A stretch of 64,000 bases of DNA. Origin: Hyunsoonleella aquatilis. GTDB lineage: Bacteria > Bacteroidota > Bacteroidia > Flavobacteriales > Flavobacteriaceae. The first letter of the stretch is position 1. Every line of letters starts with the position of its first letter. Location of the stretch: positions 104,086 to 168,085 of the forward strand of contig NZ_JACNMF010000006.1 in the NCBI RefSeq assembly GCF_014270105.1. Direction: 5' to 3'. Below the pieces are notes generated by a model. It did no database searches, was not told where the DNA came from, and saw only the letters and a program-made list of their open reading frames with translations. A program made the position numbers and the translations under genes. Below are positions 17,566-26,230 of this stretch, piece after piece.

Positions 17566-18720
17566 ATGCTGTTTTCAGAAGTTTTAGGGCAAGAGCACAT
17601 CAAATCGCATTTAACGCTGAGTGCGGATAATGGCCGTGTGCCACATGCGCAAATGTTTGTTGGGCCAGAAGGCAGTGGTACTTTGCCGATGGCCATAGCT
17701 TATGCGCAATATATTTTATGCCGGAACATTAATGGTGAAAATACTTCTGGAAACGACGCTTGTAATATCAAGTTTAAAAACTTTTCGCATCCTGATTTGC
17801 ATTTTGCCTTTCCCGTTACTACAAGTGACAAGGTAAAAAGTAAACCCGTTTCCAATTTTTATCTTGAAGAATGGCGCCAATTGCTGAACGAGCAACCGTA
17901 TGGCAACTTGTTTGATTGGTACAAGTTACTTGGTGTGGACAACAAACAAGGGCAGATCGGCGTGGACGAAGCACATGAGATCGTAAAATCTCTCACGCTA
18001 AAATCTTATGAAGGCGGCTATAAAGTAATGTTGATTTGGATGGCCGAAAAAATGAACATTGCTTGTGCCAATAAATTGTTGAAACTGATTGAAGAACCGC
18101 CAAACAAAACTGTTTTTTTGTTGATTACCGAAGATGAAGAACAGATTATCAATACCATTCGGTCGCGTTGCCAAATCTTGCACTTTCCCCCTTTGGCTGA
18201 AGAGGTTATTAAGGATGCTATTATCAAAAATTATAATCTGGAAGCCTCAATTGCCACAAAAATTGCACATCAGGCCAACGGGAATTATAACAAAGCCTGC
18301 GATTTGGTGTACCATGATTCTGAAGACACCCAATTTGAAACCTGGTTTATCTTTTGGATAAGAAGTGCTTTTAAGGCTAAAGGCAATAAGGCTGCTATCC
18401 ATGATTTAATTTCTTGGAGCGAGGATATAGCAAAAACCGGCAGGGAAACGCAGAAACAGTTCCTTAATTTTTGCTTAGATTTTTTCCGTCAGGCTTTATT
18501 GATGAACTATAATGCAACCGATTTGGTTTATTTTGAGCCAAAGACCGAGAAATTTCAATTGGAAAAATTTGCACCTTTTGTTCACGGTAACAATATTATG
18601 GATATTAGCAACGAACTACAAGACGCTATTTACCATATTGAGCGCAACGGCAATTCAAAAATTATACTTACGGATTTATCGATTAAATTGACTCGGTTGT
18701 TGCACAAGAAGATGGATTAA
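17566..18720 (+). CDS. holB: DNA polymerase III delta' subunit
   Basis: A 384-residue AAA+ clamp-loader subunit of the DnaX complex. It begins FSEVLGQEHIKSHLTLS..GRVPHAQMFVGPEGSGT (degenerate P-loop, as usual in delta'). It has the delta'-typical RxIGVDEA-like QIGVDEAHEIVKSL, MNIACANKLLKLIEEPP and the SRC motif TIRSRCQILHFP. The Cys residues at CRNINGENTSGNDAC may be the zinc-binding cluster. It delivers the sliding clamp during replication. Its last four bases (TTAA, 18717-18720) are shared with the stop of the convergent gene. Confidence 0.92.
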   Translation: MLFSEVLGQEHIKSHLTLSADNGRVPHAQMFVGPEGSGTLPMAIAYAQYILCRNINGENTSGNDACNIKFKNFSHPDLHFAFPVTTSDKVKSKPVSNFYLEEWRQLLNEQPYGNLFDWYKLLGVDNKQGQIGVDEAHEIVKSLTLKSYEGGYKVMLIWMAEKMNIACANKLLKLIEEPPNKTVFLLITEDEEQIINTIRSRCQILHFPPLAEEVIKDAIIKNYNLEASIATKIAHQANGNYNKACDLVYHDSEDTQFETWFIFWIRSAFKAKGNKAAIHDLISWSEDIAKTGRETQKQFLNFCLDFFRQALLMNYNATDLVYFEPKTEKFQLEKFAPFVHGNNIMDISNELQDAIYHIERNGNSKIILTDLSIKLTRLLHKKMD

Positions 18721-19388
18721 AAATTATCCTTGACCTTCTTTTTTCTGCCCATATTGAAAATTCCAATTTTAAGTCCAGCACCAACAGAGAAGCCATTTAA
18801 GTTTCCCCGGTCGTAAGGTGACAAATTGAAATTACTCGTAAATCGGTATCGAATACCCGTTTCAAACTGTGTAAATCTGGAGAAATTATAAAGGATATTA
18901 ATCCCCGGTTCTACCACAAAAAACTCATCAAAATCCTCATCCCGTAAGTCGTCATACTCGTCAGTAAAACTGTTTCCAAAATAGCCTACTGCTCCACCTC
19001 CTACTAACACGGGAAACGAAACACTTATAAAGCGTTTTCCATAGAGAATTGGTTCCAAATGGATACCGGCATAACCGCCAATCAAGGCAATTTTATCACC
19101 ATTAAAAAGATCTGGCCGATTGTTGTCCCTTTCATTAAAAAAAGCCGTCACCCCAAACCCCACATCCAGTTTTTGGTTGGCCACATAGGCCAACTTAAAA
19201 TTGCCCATAAAGGCATCCTTATTTCCCGGCACGTCAAATCGTGCGTAATGGAAATTAAAGCCAAAATACACGCCATGTACTACATTTTTCCTGTCGTCAA
19301 ATTGGACATAATCTGCAGATTTCTCTTTTTGGGCATAAATACTGTTCCAAGTGATTAAAACGGATAGTATTATAATTATTCTGTTCAT
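18717..19388 (-). CDS. Predicted outer-membrane beta-barrel protein
   Basis: A 223-residue protein with a signal peptide (cleavage near IYAQ). It consists of alternating amphipathic strands (GVYFGFNFHYARFDV, LDVGFGVTAFFNER, GIHLEPILYGKRFISVSFPVLVGGG) ending in AGLKIGIFNMGRKKKVKDNF. The pattern suggests a small outer-membrane barrel of the porin-like type, though the C-terminus lacks a final aromatic. Function unknown. It starts 12 bp after the upstream adhesin-like gene and is the last gene of the ECF sigma operon (21554 to 18717). It may be a regulon target or an envelope sensor. Confidence 0.6.
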   Translation of the reverse strand: MNRIIIILSVLITWNSIYAQKEKSADYVQFDDRKNVVHGVYFGFNFHYARFDVPGNKDAFMGNFKLAYVANQKLDVGFGVTAFFNERDNNRPDLFNGDKIALIGGYAGIHLEPILYGKRFISVSFPVLVGGGAVGYFGNSFTDEYDDLRDEDFDEFFVVEPGINILYNFSRFTQFETGIRYRFTSNFNLSPYDRGNLNGFSVGAGLKIGIFNMGRKKKVKDNF

Positions 19389-19400
19389 TTTTTGATTGAT

Positions 19401-20495
19401 TTAAAGTTCTTTAAATATGATGATGCCTTTATATCCGGTAATATCCACAATACCTTGATTGCCTTTTCCGTATCCGGCCCTAATTTGCCGAATTTTATTT
19501 TTTTCGTCCAAAACCTTACTATTAATCCCGCTCATAGTTTTGGGCAATCGCAATACACCCTGCTCCAGCTCAGCACTAAAATTGAAATTGGTTTCAGAGA
19601 TATTTATATAAACCTCCGACGATTTTTGATGCACGTTTACAACAGGCGCCGTGGTGCCAAATTTCATCACCCGCAACTCCGCAAGGTTTAAATTTAAATT
19701 CACTTTAGAAATGACATTGCTCAATAAAACCCGAGAATATTTTATGCTTCCAAAGACATTTTTAATACTATTGATTTCAATATCGTCCTTATTAGAATTG
19801 ATATCCAATTGACCAACTTCATCCAAGCTTAGGTTTGATCCGTCGGAGTCCAATTTTAAAGTTTCAGCCTTTTCAAAAGACAAAGTGGCATCCTTAGCAT
19901 AAATGCTGGTTTGGGTTAAAACATTTGCTCTTAACTTGCCGTATTTCACGGAGAGTTTTGAATCGTTTAACTCATCCGTAATTCTTAAATCGCCGTGCTC
20001 CACATCCGCAATTAATTTTCCGTTCCAATCCGAAATAATGATATCGCCGTACTTGTTATACACCTCCACTTCCGCATGACGGGGCAAATAGATAGTATAG
20101 TTGATATCCGAATTGGCCTTATGGCTGTTTAACGGGCCTATTTTATTGATGTACTTATTGAAAAAGGATGGGTTTTTATCGGATATTTGGGTTTTAACAA
20201 TAATCTGTTTGTTTGTAATGACAAAGTCTGGATTTATACGTTTCAACAAGTCCTTAGCTTTGTCCAGACTTTTTCCCTTTACCTCAACGGATACATCTAT
20301 CCGAATACTGTCCGTGTCCCAACCATTTATAAAAACATTACCATATTTGTTCTCCAAATACAGAGCTCCTTGGTTATTTAAAGGGTATGCCTTTTTGATT
20401 TCCTTACTTAGCTTATCCTGCCCAATTGCAATGGCGGACCATAGCACAAAGGCAATAAAAAGAAAGGGTCTATAGAGTAATTGCTTCATCTTCAA
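19401..20495 (-). CDS. DUF4097-like putative adhesin, secreted
   Basis: A 364-residue exported protein (signal ending near AIGQ). After the signal it has repetitive beta-strand segments such as YLENKYGNVFINGWDTDSIRI, VEVYNKYGDIIISDWNGKLI and VEHGDLRITDELNDSKL. These are the right-handed beta-helix-like rungs seen in DUF4097/DUF2807 'putative adhesin' proteins. It overlaps the preceding gene by 26 bp, or 20 bp if the second Met is used, indicating translational coupling. Its neighbours are an ECF sigma factor and a small membrane protein, so its expression may respond to envelope conditions. Function is not established. Confidence 0.7.
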   Translation of the reverse strand: MKMKQLLYRPFLFIAFVLWSAIAIGQDKLSKEIKKAYPLNNQGALYLENKYGNVFINGWDTDSIRIDVSVEVKGKSLDKAKDLLKRINPDFVITNKQIIVKTQISDKNPSFFNKYINKIGPLNSHKANSDINYTIYLPRHAEVEVYNKYGDIIISDWNGKLIADVEHGDLRITDELNDSKLSVKYGKLRANVLTQTSIYAKDATLSFEKAETLKLDSDGSNLSLDEVGQLDINSNKDDIEINSIKNVFGSIKYSRVLLSNVISKVNLNLNLAELRVMKFGTTAPVVNVHQKSSEVYINISETNFNFSAELEQGVLRLPKTMSGINSKVLDEKNKIRQIRAGYGKGNQGIVDITGYKGIIIFKEL

Positions 20496-21012
20496 AGTCA
20501 GTTTTAATTGGATAAGAACGCTTTAATAGGTCTTCCATCAGTTGGATTTTTTTTCTGTAATTACTAATTATGGCTTCAATAATTTTCTCATTATTGATAC
20601 CTAATTTGAGTTCGTTTTTAAGGATTTCATACTCTTCATCCAAATCATCAATCAGAGACAAAAAATCGTCCTGATCCTCCTTGGACAAGTAGTTGCTATT
20701 TTTAATCAATTGAATTTGATTATTAACCAAAAGTTGGTAATGACTATCAATTTCATGGAGTTCTTGATTGACAATCTGTTGTTCGGCATCTGTGTTTCCA
20801 GATATTAAAAAGAAAAAGGCACATCCTATCAAAAGCAGAACACTGGCTGCAAACCTAAAACCAGCCCTTTTCCAAAGCGGAATGACTTTTACAGGCTTTT
20901 CTGGAAGTTCGGAAACAATGTCTCCCCAAAGTCGTAATCTATCCGCTTCGTCCAGATTATATTCGTCAAACTTACCTTGATTTTCGGTAGTGTATTTCTT
21001 CAAATTATCCAT
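20470..21012 (-). CDS. Small membrane protein, possible anti-sigma factor
   Basis: A 180-residue protein with a soluble N-terminus (about 1-48), one transmembrane helix (about 49-70, FAASVLLLIGCAFFFLISG) and a C-terminal acidic, probably coiled-coil domain. It follows the ECF sigma gene by 5 bp and overlaps the next gene, which is the usual position and topology of a Bacteroidota anti-sigma factor. No clear zinc-binding (HxxxCxxC) or FecR domain is visible, so the anti-sigma role is inferred from context. It could also be a plain membrane scaffold. Confidence 0.55.
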   Translation of the reverse strand: MDNLKKYTTENQGKFDEYNLDEADRLRLWGDIVSELPEKPVKVIPLWKRAGFRFAASVLLLIGCAFFFLISGNTDAEQQIVNQELHEIDSHYQLLVNNQIQLIKNSNYLSKEDQDDFLSLIDDLDEEYEILKNELKLGINNEKIIEAIISNYRKKIQLMEDLLKRSYPIKTDFEDEAITL

Positions 21013-21017
21013 TCTCC

Positions 21018-21554
21018 TTAATTCATTAATGCTATTAATTTCTTTTTCGCTCTGTGGTATTGGGATTTTGAGGTTGATGTAGTGATTCCCAAAATTTCCC
21101 CAATTTCTACATGGTCGTATCCTTCAATTAAATACAAATTGATAATGGTCTGATAGCCCTGTGGCAACTGTTTTATGGCAAGCATTATACTGCTCACATC
21201 CAAATCAGCTTCTTTTACATCTTCCTCGGCTTCTGAAATCCGATAATCGTAATCCTCCAAGGCCACCAGTGGTATTCGTTTTAACTTTAAATGGTTAATG
21301 CTTTTATTGATGACAATACGCTTTAACCAAGAGCCAAAGGTGCTTTCGTATCTAAAGCTATCCAGGTTTTTAAAAGCATCCACAAAACTTTCCTGCAATA
21401 TATCCTCTGCGTCTTCCTTTGATTTTACCATCCGCATGCTCACGTTAAACATAGCATTGACGTACAGCGAATACAGCTCGTATTGCGTTTTACGGTCGCC
21501 CAATTTACTCTTCTCAATAAGATTCTTATGTGTAAATAGTACTTGGTTAGCCAC
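21018..21554 (-). CDS. ECF RNA polymerase sigma factor (sigma-70 family)
   Basis: A 178-residue sigma factor with region 2 (NAMFNVSMRMVKSKEDAEDILQESFVDAF, including the DAEDILQE core-binding motif) and region 4 (LPQGYQTIINLYLIEGYDHVEIGEILGITTSTSKSQYHRAKKKL, helix-turn-helix). The intermediate region is short, as in extracytoplasmic-function sigmas. It heads a likely four-gene leftward operon with a membrane protein, a DUF4097-like adhesin and a barrel protein, and probably controls its own operon. No TAnnTTTG box was found immediately upstream. Confidence 0.9.
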   Translation of the reverse strand: MANQVLFTHKNLIEKSKLGDRKTQYELYSLYVNAMFNVSMRMVKSKEDAEDILQESFVDAFKNLDSFRYESTFGSWLKRIVINKSINHLKLKRIPLVALEDYDYRISEAEEDVKEADLDVSSIMLAIKQLPQGYQTIINLYLIEGYDHVEIGEILGITTSTSKSQYHRAKKKLIALMN

Positions 21555-21659
21555 TACATTTTGATGTAAAATCGATTCTGGATTCAGTTGCTATTATTAT
21601 AGACAACGGAGTTTTTAAAAGGTTGCACCAAATTACAATTAATTTAATATTTAGTATTT

Positions 21660-21764
21660 GGGCGTTACCCACTCCCGATAGCTATCGGGAGGGTCGGGCT
21701 TTCCGTTCCAAGTCCTCGCACCTCCTGCGTCGGGCTGTGGGCTTTCCTCTGCAATCCCTAACGC
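21660..21764. repeat. Structured intergenic repeat element
   Basis: This GC-rich block in AT-rich DNA is closed by GCGTTA (21662-21667) and TAACGC (21759-21764). Inside is a long hairpin built on the perfect 18-bp palindrome TCCCGATAGCTATCGGGA (21673-21690), extended by ACCC/GGGT. The same palindrome recurs inside rnr (57073-57090) and, nearly, at 22671-22688. From memory, similar GCGTTAcCC...GGGTCGGGCTTTCCG...CAATCCCTAACGC blocks are scattered through flavobacterial genomes. No coding frame in it looks real. Confidence 0.6.
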
Positions 21765-21839
21765 GGGCAAATCCGCCAACACATGGTCGCAAAACAAACC
21801 TACACGTACTTTTGCCAAAGTCAAATTTTACTTTTCCTG

Positions 21840-21916
21840 CAAGGTTTTGGAAACCTTGTTGGTACAAAAGCAAACTTTCATACAGACCTACAAGGTTTTT
21901 GAAACCTTTCAGGTCT
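21840..21916. repeat. Two AAGGTTT/AAACCTT hairpin repeats
   Basis: Two related inverted repeats lie in the non-coding stretch before the DUF2807 gene end: CAAGGTTT-tgg-AAACCTTG at 21840-21858, and AGACCT..AAGGTTT..AAACCTT..AGGTCT at 21884-21916. They look like dispersed palindromic repeats; neither has the T-run of a terminator on the coding strand. Confidence 0.5.
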
Positions 21917-21924
21917 TGAATGAT

Positions 21925-22578
21925 TTAATTTGAATTTATTATAGCACCATCACTGCTCGTAGATACATTTACCGTTGGATTGCCCTTGTAAAATAGCACC
22001 CCATCACTGGAAACTGACCCGGTCAAGTCATTCGTACAGGTTACAGACACTGAGGCATCAGACGAACAGTTGACATTACAGGTTTTCGATTGAAAATCAA
22101 ATCCCTCAATTTTAGCATCACTGCTCGCATCAATATCCATACTGAGCGCAGAGCCGGAAAGAGATATAAATGCATCGCTTGAAACCCTCACTCTAAACGT
22201 ATCCAAGTTTTCAAAGCCCGAAAGACGCCCGAAACTGTCCGCTGAAAGTGATAATCTGTTGATGGTAGGCATCGTGATTTCCAGACGCATTACGTTCAAC
22301 CTTCTGATATTTCCTTTAAGTCGGGCCACCAGTTTACCGCTATCTACTCTCGTGGTAACGTTGTAAATAATGTTATCGCTTGTAGTGACTTTTACAGACT
22401 GCACCTCGCCTTGTTTGATGATAACTTCCATGTCGTCGGAAACATCAACTTCGTCAAAATTGGCTAAGGTTCGTTCTTCGGTAATGATGTTATTGGACGC
22501 CTTAATGCCGTCAATGGAGCAAGAGTTTAGCAGTATTCCACATGCTAAAAATAAATAGATTGCATACTGTGTTTTCAT
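21925..22578 (-). CDS. DUF2807 (GIN-domain) lipoprotein
   Basis: A 217-residue lipoprotein with lipobox LLNSC (Cys20). The mature part has the GIN/DUF2807 'auto-transporter adhesin head' fold: LANFDEVDVSDDMEVIIKQGE near the start, then regularly spaced short beta rungs (LSLSADSFGRLSG, VSSDAFISLSGS, DASSDAKIEG, CSSDASVSV, SSDGV). The SSDA/SSDG spacing of about 19-21 residues marks the beta-helix turns. It is probably displayed on the outer membrane; function unknown. It is flanked on both sides by dispersed repeats and appears monocistronic. Confidence 0.8.
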   Translation of the reverse strand: MKTQYAIYLFLACGILLNSCSIDGIKASNNIITEERTLANFDEVDVSDDMEVIIKQGEVQSVKVTTSDNIIYNVTTRVDSGKLVARLKGNIRRLNVMRLEITMPTINRLSLSADSFGRLSGFENLDTFRVRVSSDAFISLSGSALSMDIDASSDAKIEGFDFQSKTCNVNCSSDASVSVTCTNDLTGSVSSDGVLFYKGNPTVNVSTSSDGAIINSN

Positions 22579-22618
22579 GATTTTTTGTTTTTTGATTAAT
22601 ATTTATGAGTTTGAGTGT

Positions 22619-22700
22619 TGTCCTCGCGAGGGGACTTTAGGGGTGTTAATTTTGAATAACACCTCCCTTATCCCGATAGTTATCGGGACCTCCTTTTTAA
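22619..22700. repeat. Dispersed palindromic repeat (CCCGATAGtTATCGGG type)
   Basis: Intergenic block between the DUF2807 and DUF4249 genes. It has GGGGTGTT and AACACCTCC arms facing each other around 22638-22666, then the near-palindrome TCCCGATAGTTATCGGGA at 22671-22688. The palindrome is shared with 21673-21690 and with the in-gene copy in rnr. Confidence 0.5.
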
Positions 22701-22727
22701 GAGGGAAACTGTTGTGTTAAATCGATA

Positions 22728-23573
22728 TTATTGAAATGTGTACGATACCCTATCAAATTCCGACAGCCTGAAATATCCAAAGGCATAATTTTCTGGTGTC
22801 GTAATGTTGATACAATTTCCTTTTAACTTAGAAGGAATAGCGCTGAATGGGTCGCCATCTGCATCATATTGTTCTATCAGTAAGCTGATGTAATTATCAT
22901 ATTGCTCAGAAATGCCATAGAGCGTAAACTCTACTACATCTCCAGGCATAAACTGGCCTTGACCATCGTTTTCATCTTCATCTTTCTCAAAAAAGGTATC
23001 CAATTCATTTCCATTTACAAACTCATCGGGATAATCCTCAAACTCCGGCACCAAATCGCCTTGTTCTATAAATTTTATCAAATAGAAATTCTCTTCATCC
23101 GCAGGGTCATCCCAAAATATGGAGACATCCAAAACTTCATCATCAAACCCGCCTTCCAAAGATTGCTCCACACGTTTAATTGGCGACACCGATTTTAAAG
23201 TTTCCGTGGCGCGATACATCTCGCCATTGTATTCCACTTCTAAAGTATAACTGTCATTTATTACGGGAACAAAATTTGAAATGGTATAAGTGCCATCATT
23301 TTGGTCTACAAAAGTATATGCCGCACTACTGTTATTATTGGTCACTTTTACCGAAGCACCTGTAACCGTTGGATTTGTTGAGTTTTCAAAATAGGGAGTT
23401 GAGGTACTCAATTTTACAACTTGATTGTTACCTGTTGTGCCCTTTTCCCAATCTAAAGACGCTTCAATGACCAGTCGTGGTGCAGAAGTTGGCACATCTA
23501 CATCAATAACGTCCTCGCATGATGTTAATCCAACAAAAAACAGTATTAAAAATGATTTTATTAAAGGTTTCAT
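22728..23573 (-). CDS. DUF4249 family lipoprotein
   Basis: A 281-residue lipoprotein (lipobox GLTSC, Cys19) with the DUF4249 pattern: CEDVIDVDVPTSAPRLVIEASLDW, a first beta-sandwich domain with SVKVTNNNSSAAYTF and DGTYTISNFVPV, and an acidic middle (EKDEDENDGQGQF) probably binding metal or facing outward. DUF4249 proteins are almost always encoded next to a TonB-dependent receptor. Here the gene starts 29 bp after the receptor gene, so the pair likely forms an outer-membrane uptake complex, with DUF4249 acting like a SusD-type surface lipoprotein. The substrate is unknown. Confidence 0.85.
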   Translation of the reverse strand: MKPLIKSFLILFFVGLTSCEDVIDVDVPTSAPRLVIEASLDWEKGTTGNNQVVKLSTSTPYFENSTNPTVTGASVKVTNNNSSAAYTFVDQNDGTYTISNFVPVINDSYTLEVEYNGEMYRATETLKSVSPIKRVEQSLEGGFDDEVLDVSIFWDDPADEENFYLIKFIEQGDLVPEFEDYPDEFVNGNELDTFFEKDEDENDGQGQFMPGDVVEFTLYGISEQYDNYISLLIEQYDADGDPFSAIPSKLKGNCINITTPENYAFGYFRLSEFDRVSYTFQ

Positions 23574-23602
23574 AGTGTATATGTTTTAATGTCCATTGTG
23601 GA

Positions 23603-25978
23603 CTAAAATTTAAAGTTATAGGTGATTGATGGTATAATGCCAAAAATGGCAATTCTTGTAGCTTCATTACTGCCTGTTTCTGCGTTTTGACCAAAACTAA
23701 TGGACTGCGCATTTTTACGATTGTAAGCATTGTAAATCCCGAATACCCATTCGCCTTTTAATTTTTTGTTGGCATTCTTTTTTGGGGTGTACGTGGCAGA
23801 CAAATCCAATCTATGATACGCTGGTAACCTGCTAGCGTTTCTATCTGAAAAACTGGCGATAGATAAACCTTCATAGATGTATTGCGCGTCCGGATATGTC
23901 ACAGGTCTACCTGTTTGATAAACGGCATTTGCGCTGAATTTCCATCTATCGTTCAGTTTATATGCCCCTGTTATGGAAACGTCATGCGTTCTGTCATAAG
24001 GGGTGTTGTACCATTTGCCATCATTAATGCCTAATCCACCAGCAATTCCTCCGGGGGTTCTTTGCTCAGATTTTGATAAGGTGTAGGCCAACCAACCTGT
24101 AAAACGTCCTTTGTTTTTTCTCAACAAAAACTCCAGTCCGTAAGCTCTGGCTTCACCATTTAAAATTTCGGTTTCAATGGTATTATTACCTATTAAATCT
24201 GACCCATCAACGTAATCAATTCTGTTATCCACCGTTTTGTAATAGGCTTCAACCTCCAAAGAAAATATGTTATCCTTCAAATTTTTATAATATCCGACAG
24301 CATACTGATTCGACTTTTGAGGTTTGATATATTTTCCGCTTGGCGTCCATACATCCACCGGAGTTACCGCCATAGTGTTAGACAATAAATGCATGTATTG
24401 AACCGACCTTGTATAACTCGCTTTAACGGAAGATGAACTGTTCAACTGATACGACAACCCAAAACGCGGTTCAAAATTATTAAAGGTTTCTATGCTTTCA
24501 CTTTTTTCGAAAACCGTTTCCCCTACTTCTTCTCCATCTTCATAAATACCTAGTTCATCATTATATGTCACTGGCATATTATTGACATAATTCATGATGT
24601 TTTGTCCACCAAGCCTGTTAAACCTGCTGTATCTCAATCCATAATTCAAGGTGAGTTTATCCGAAATTTGATGTTCTGCACTGGCGTAAATACCACTTTC
24701 TAAAGCGCGCTTCTGTTCTAACTTTAAGTAATTAACAGCTGAATCATCATTAGTTGGTTTTACTTCACCTGGATTTAAATTGTGAAGTATTGTGCTAGCA
24801 CCAAAATCTATTTTGAGTTTGTCATTCAGATAATACCCAAAATCATATTTTAAGTTGTAGTTTGTAATGTTGGCAATCCAATCTAGTTCTATAAAGTCTA
24901 GGACAATTCGATAATCATATTTGCTGTAAATCAAGGACAAATTGGAAAACAACTTATCATTAAAAACATGATTCCACCTTAAATTTCCAGAGGCATTACC
25001 GTAGTTGTTTCTCACCACGCCAGACAAATCAAAAACGTCCCTCCCAAAATACCCTGAAAGGAACAGCCTGTTGTTTCTGTTAAGACTGTAATTCGTTTTC
25101 AAATTCAAGTCATAAAAAGAAATTTTATCGTCCTTTACTTCTGGAATCGCCTTCATCAATAAATGCGCATAAGAGGAGCGTCCTGCAATTAGGAAGGAAC
25201 CCTTTTTGCCAAATAAAGGTGCTTCGGCAGTAAGCCTACTAGAAATTAAGCCAACGCCACCATTGAGTTCGAATTGTTTGCTGTTTCCGTCTTTTTGATG
25301 CACATCCAAAACAGAGGAAATTCGTCCACCAAATTTTGCTGGAATATCCCCCTTATAGAGTTTTACATTCTTGATGGCGTCATTATTGAACACAGAGAAA
25401 AACCCAAAAAAGTGCGAGGTATTATAAATGATAGCTTCATCCAATAAAACGAGGTTTTGGTCAACTGCTCCACCTCTTACATTAAAACCGCCTGTACCTT
25501 CACCAGAATTAGTAACTCCAGGTAATAATTGAATGGATTTTATAACATCTACTTCGCCTAAAACTGCTGGTATTTGTTTGATGGTTGAAGCGTTCAATTT
25601 TGAAACGCTCATCTGGGGTTTCTTGATGCTGATACTCTCGGACTCTTCGGCAGTAACCACAATTTCGTCCAATTGATTTGTGGCTTCAACAAGTTCAAAA
25701 TCCAAAACCTGGTCTTCATTAAGGTTGATGGTTTTGGATATCTCTTCGTACCCCATGTAAGACACAATTAGAGTATAATTGCCCTCCGGAGCTGTTAAAG
25801 AATAAAACCCGTAAGCATTAGTTACTGCACCATTGGTGGTCCCTTTTAAAAATACAGTTGCTCCTAAAAGGGTTTCGCCATTTTTGGCATCTTTTACCGT
25901 ACCTCGAACACTGAATGTGCTTTGTGCGGTTGAGGCTATGCCTAAAAATAAGCACAACCCTAAAAACATAATTTTCAT
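23603..25978 (-). CDS. TonB-dependent receptor with N-terminal carboxypeptidase-regulatory-like domain
   Basis: A 791-residue outer-membrane transporter. I chose the ATG at 25978 because it is followed directly by the signal peptide MKIMFLGLCLFLGIAS..AQ; the frame itself opens 18 codons earlier. After the signal comes a CarboxypepD_reg-like domain (FSVRGTVKDAKNGETLLGATVFLKGT, GFYSLTAPEGNYTLIVSYMGYE). The plug domain has VDVIKSIQLLPGVTN..GGFNVRGGAVDQNLVLLDEAIIYN, and a 22-strand-type barrel ends ...ITYNFKF with a C-terminal aromatic. It imports an unknown ligand using the TonB/ExbBD proton-motive system and is paired with the DUF4249 lipoprotein downstream. Confidence 0.92.
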   Translation of the reverse strand: MKIMFLGLCLFLGIASTAQSTFSVRGTVKDAKNGETLLGATVFLKGTTNGAVTNAYGFYSLTAPEGNYTLIVSYMGYEEISKTINLNEDQVLDFELVEATNQLDEIVVTAEESESISIKKPQMSVSKLNASTIKQIPAVLGEVDVIKSIQLLPGVTNSGEGTGGFNVRGGAVDQNLVLLDEAIIYNTSHFFGFFSVFNNDAIKNVKLYKGDIPAKFGGRISSVLDVHQKDGNSKQFELNGGVGLISSRLTAEAPLFGKKGSFLIAGRSSYAHLLMKAIPEVKDDKISFYDLNLKTNYSLNRNNRLFLSGYFGRDVFDLSGVVRNNYGNASGNLRWNHVFNDKLFSNLSLIYSKYDYRIVLDFIELDWIANITNYNLKYDFGYYLNDKLKIDFGASTILHNLNPGEVKPTNDDSAVNYLKLEQKRALESGIYASAEHQISDKLTLNYGLRYSRFNRLGGQNIMNYVNNMPVTYNDELGIYEDGEEVGETVFEKSESIETFNNFEPRFGLSYQLNSSSSVKASYTRSVQYMHLLSNTMAVTPVDVWTPSGKYIKPQKSNQYAVGYYKNLKDNIFSLEVEAYYKTVDNRIDYVDGSDLIGNNTIETEILNGEARAYGLEFLLRKNKGRFTGWLAYTLSKSEQRTPGGIAGGLGINDGKWYNTPYDRTHDVSITGAYKLNDRWKFSANAVYQTGRPVTYPDAQYIYEGLSIASFSDRNASRLPAYHRLDLSATYTPKKNANKKLKGEWVFGIYNAYNRKNAQSISFGQNAETGSNEATRIAIFGIIPSITYNFKF

Positions 25979-26230
25979 TTGGTCTGTTCGTTTTTTTGCG
26001 ATGCACCGAAAGGTCGGGTGATTTGGCATCACATGATTTATGATTGATTGTACTCTTATTGACAGACCAAAATTTGAAAGGTTGCTTATTTGTAAAAGTA
26101 TTTTGAAATATTTTCAAGCAGAAGCATTTCATTGTGACTTTATTTACAAATAGGCGCAACCATTTGGCACAATTCACATCTATAATACATACCTGCAATC
26201 GCAATAAATAAACTTTCAAATATCAGTACC

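Noticed and set aside
18717..18720. Overlapping stops of holB and the barrel gene as a frameshift or sequencing error
   Set aside because: The shared TTAA simply gives TAA on both strands; both genes have intact C-termini.
21623..21919. 98-codon plus-strand and 63-codon minus-strand frames over the intergenic repeat
   Set aside because: They are created by the GC-rich repeat element and hairpins and show no protein-like pattern.
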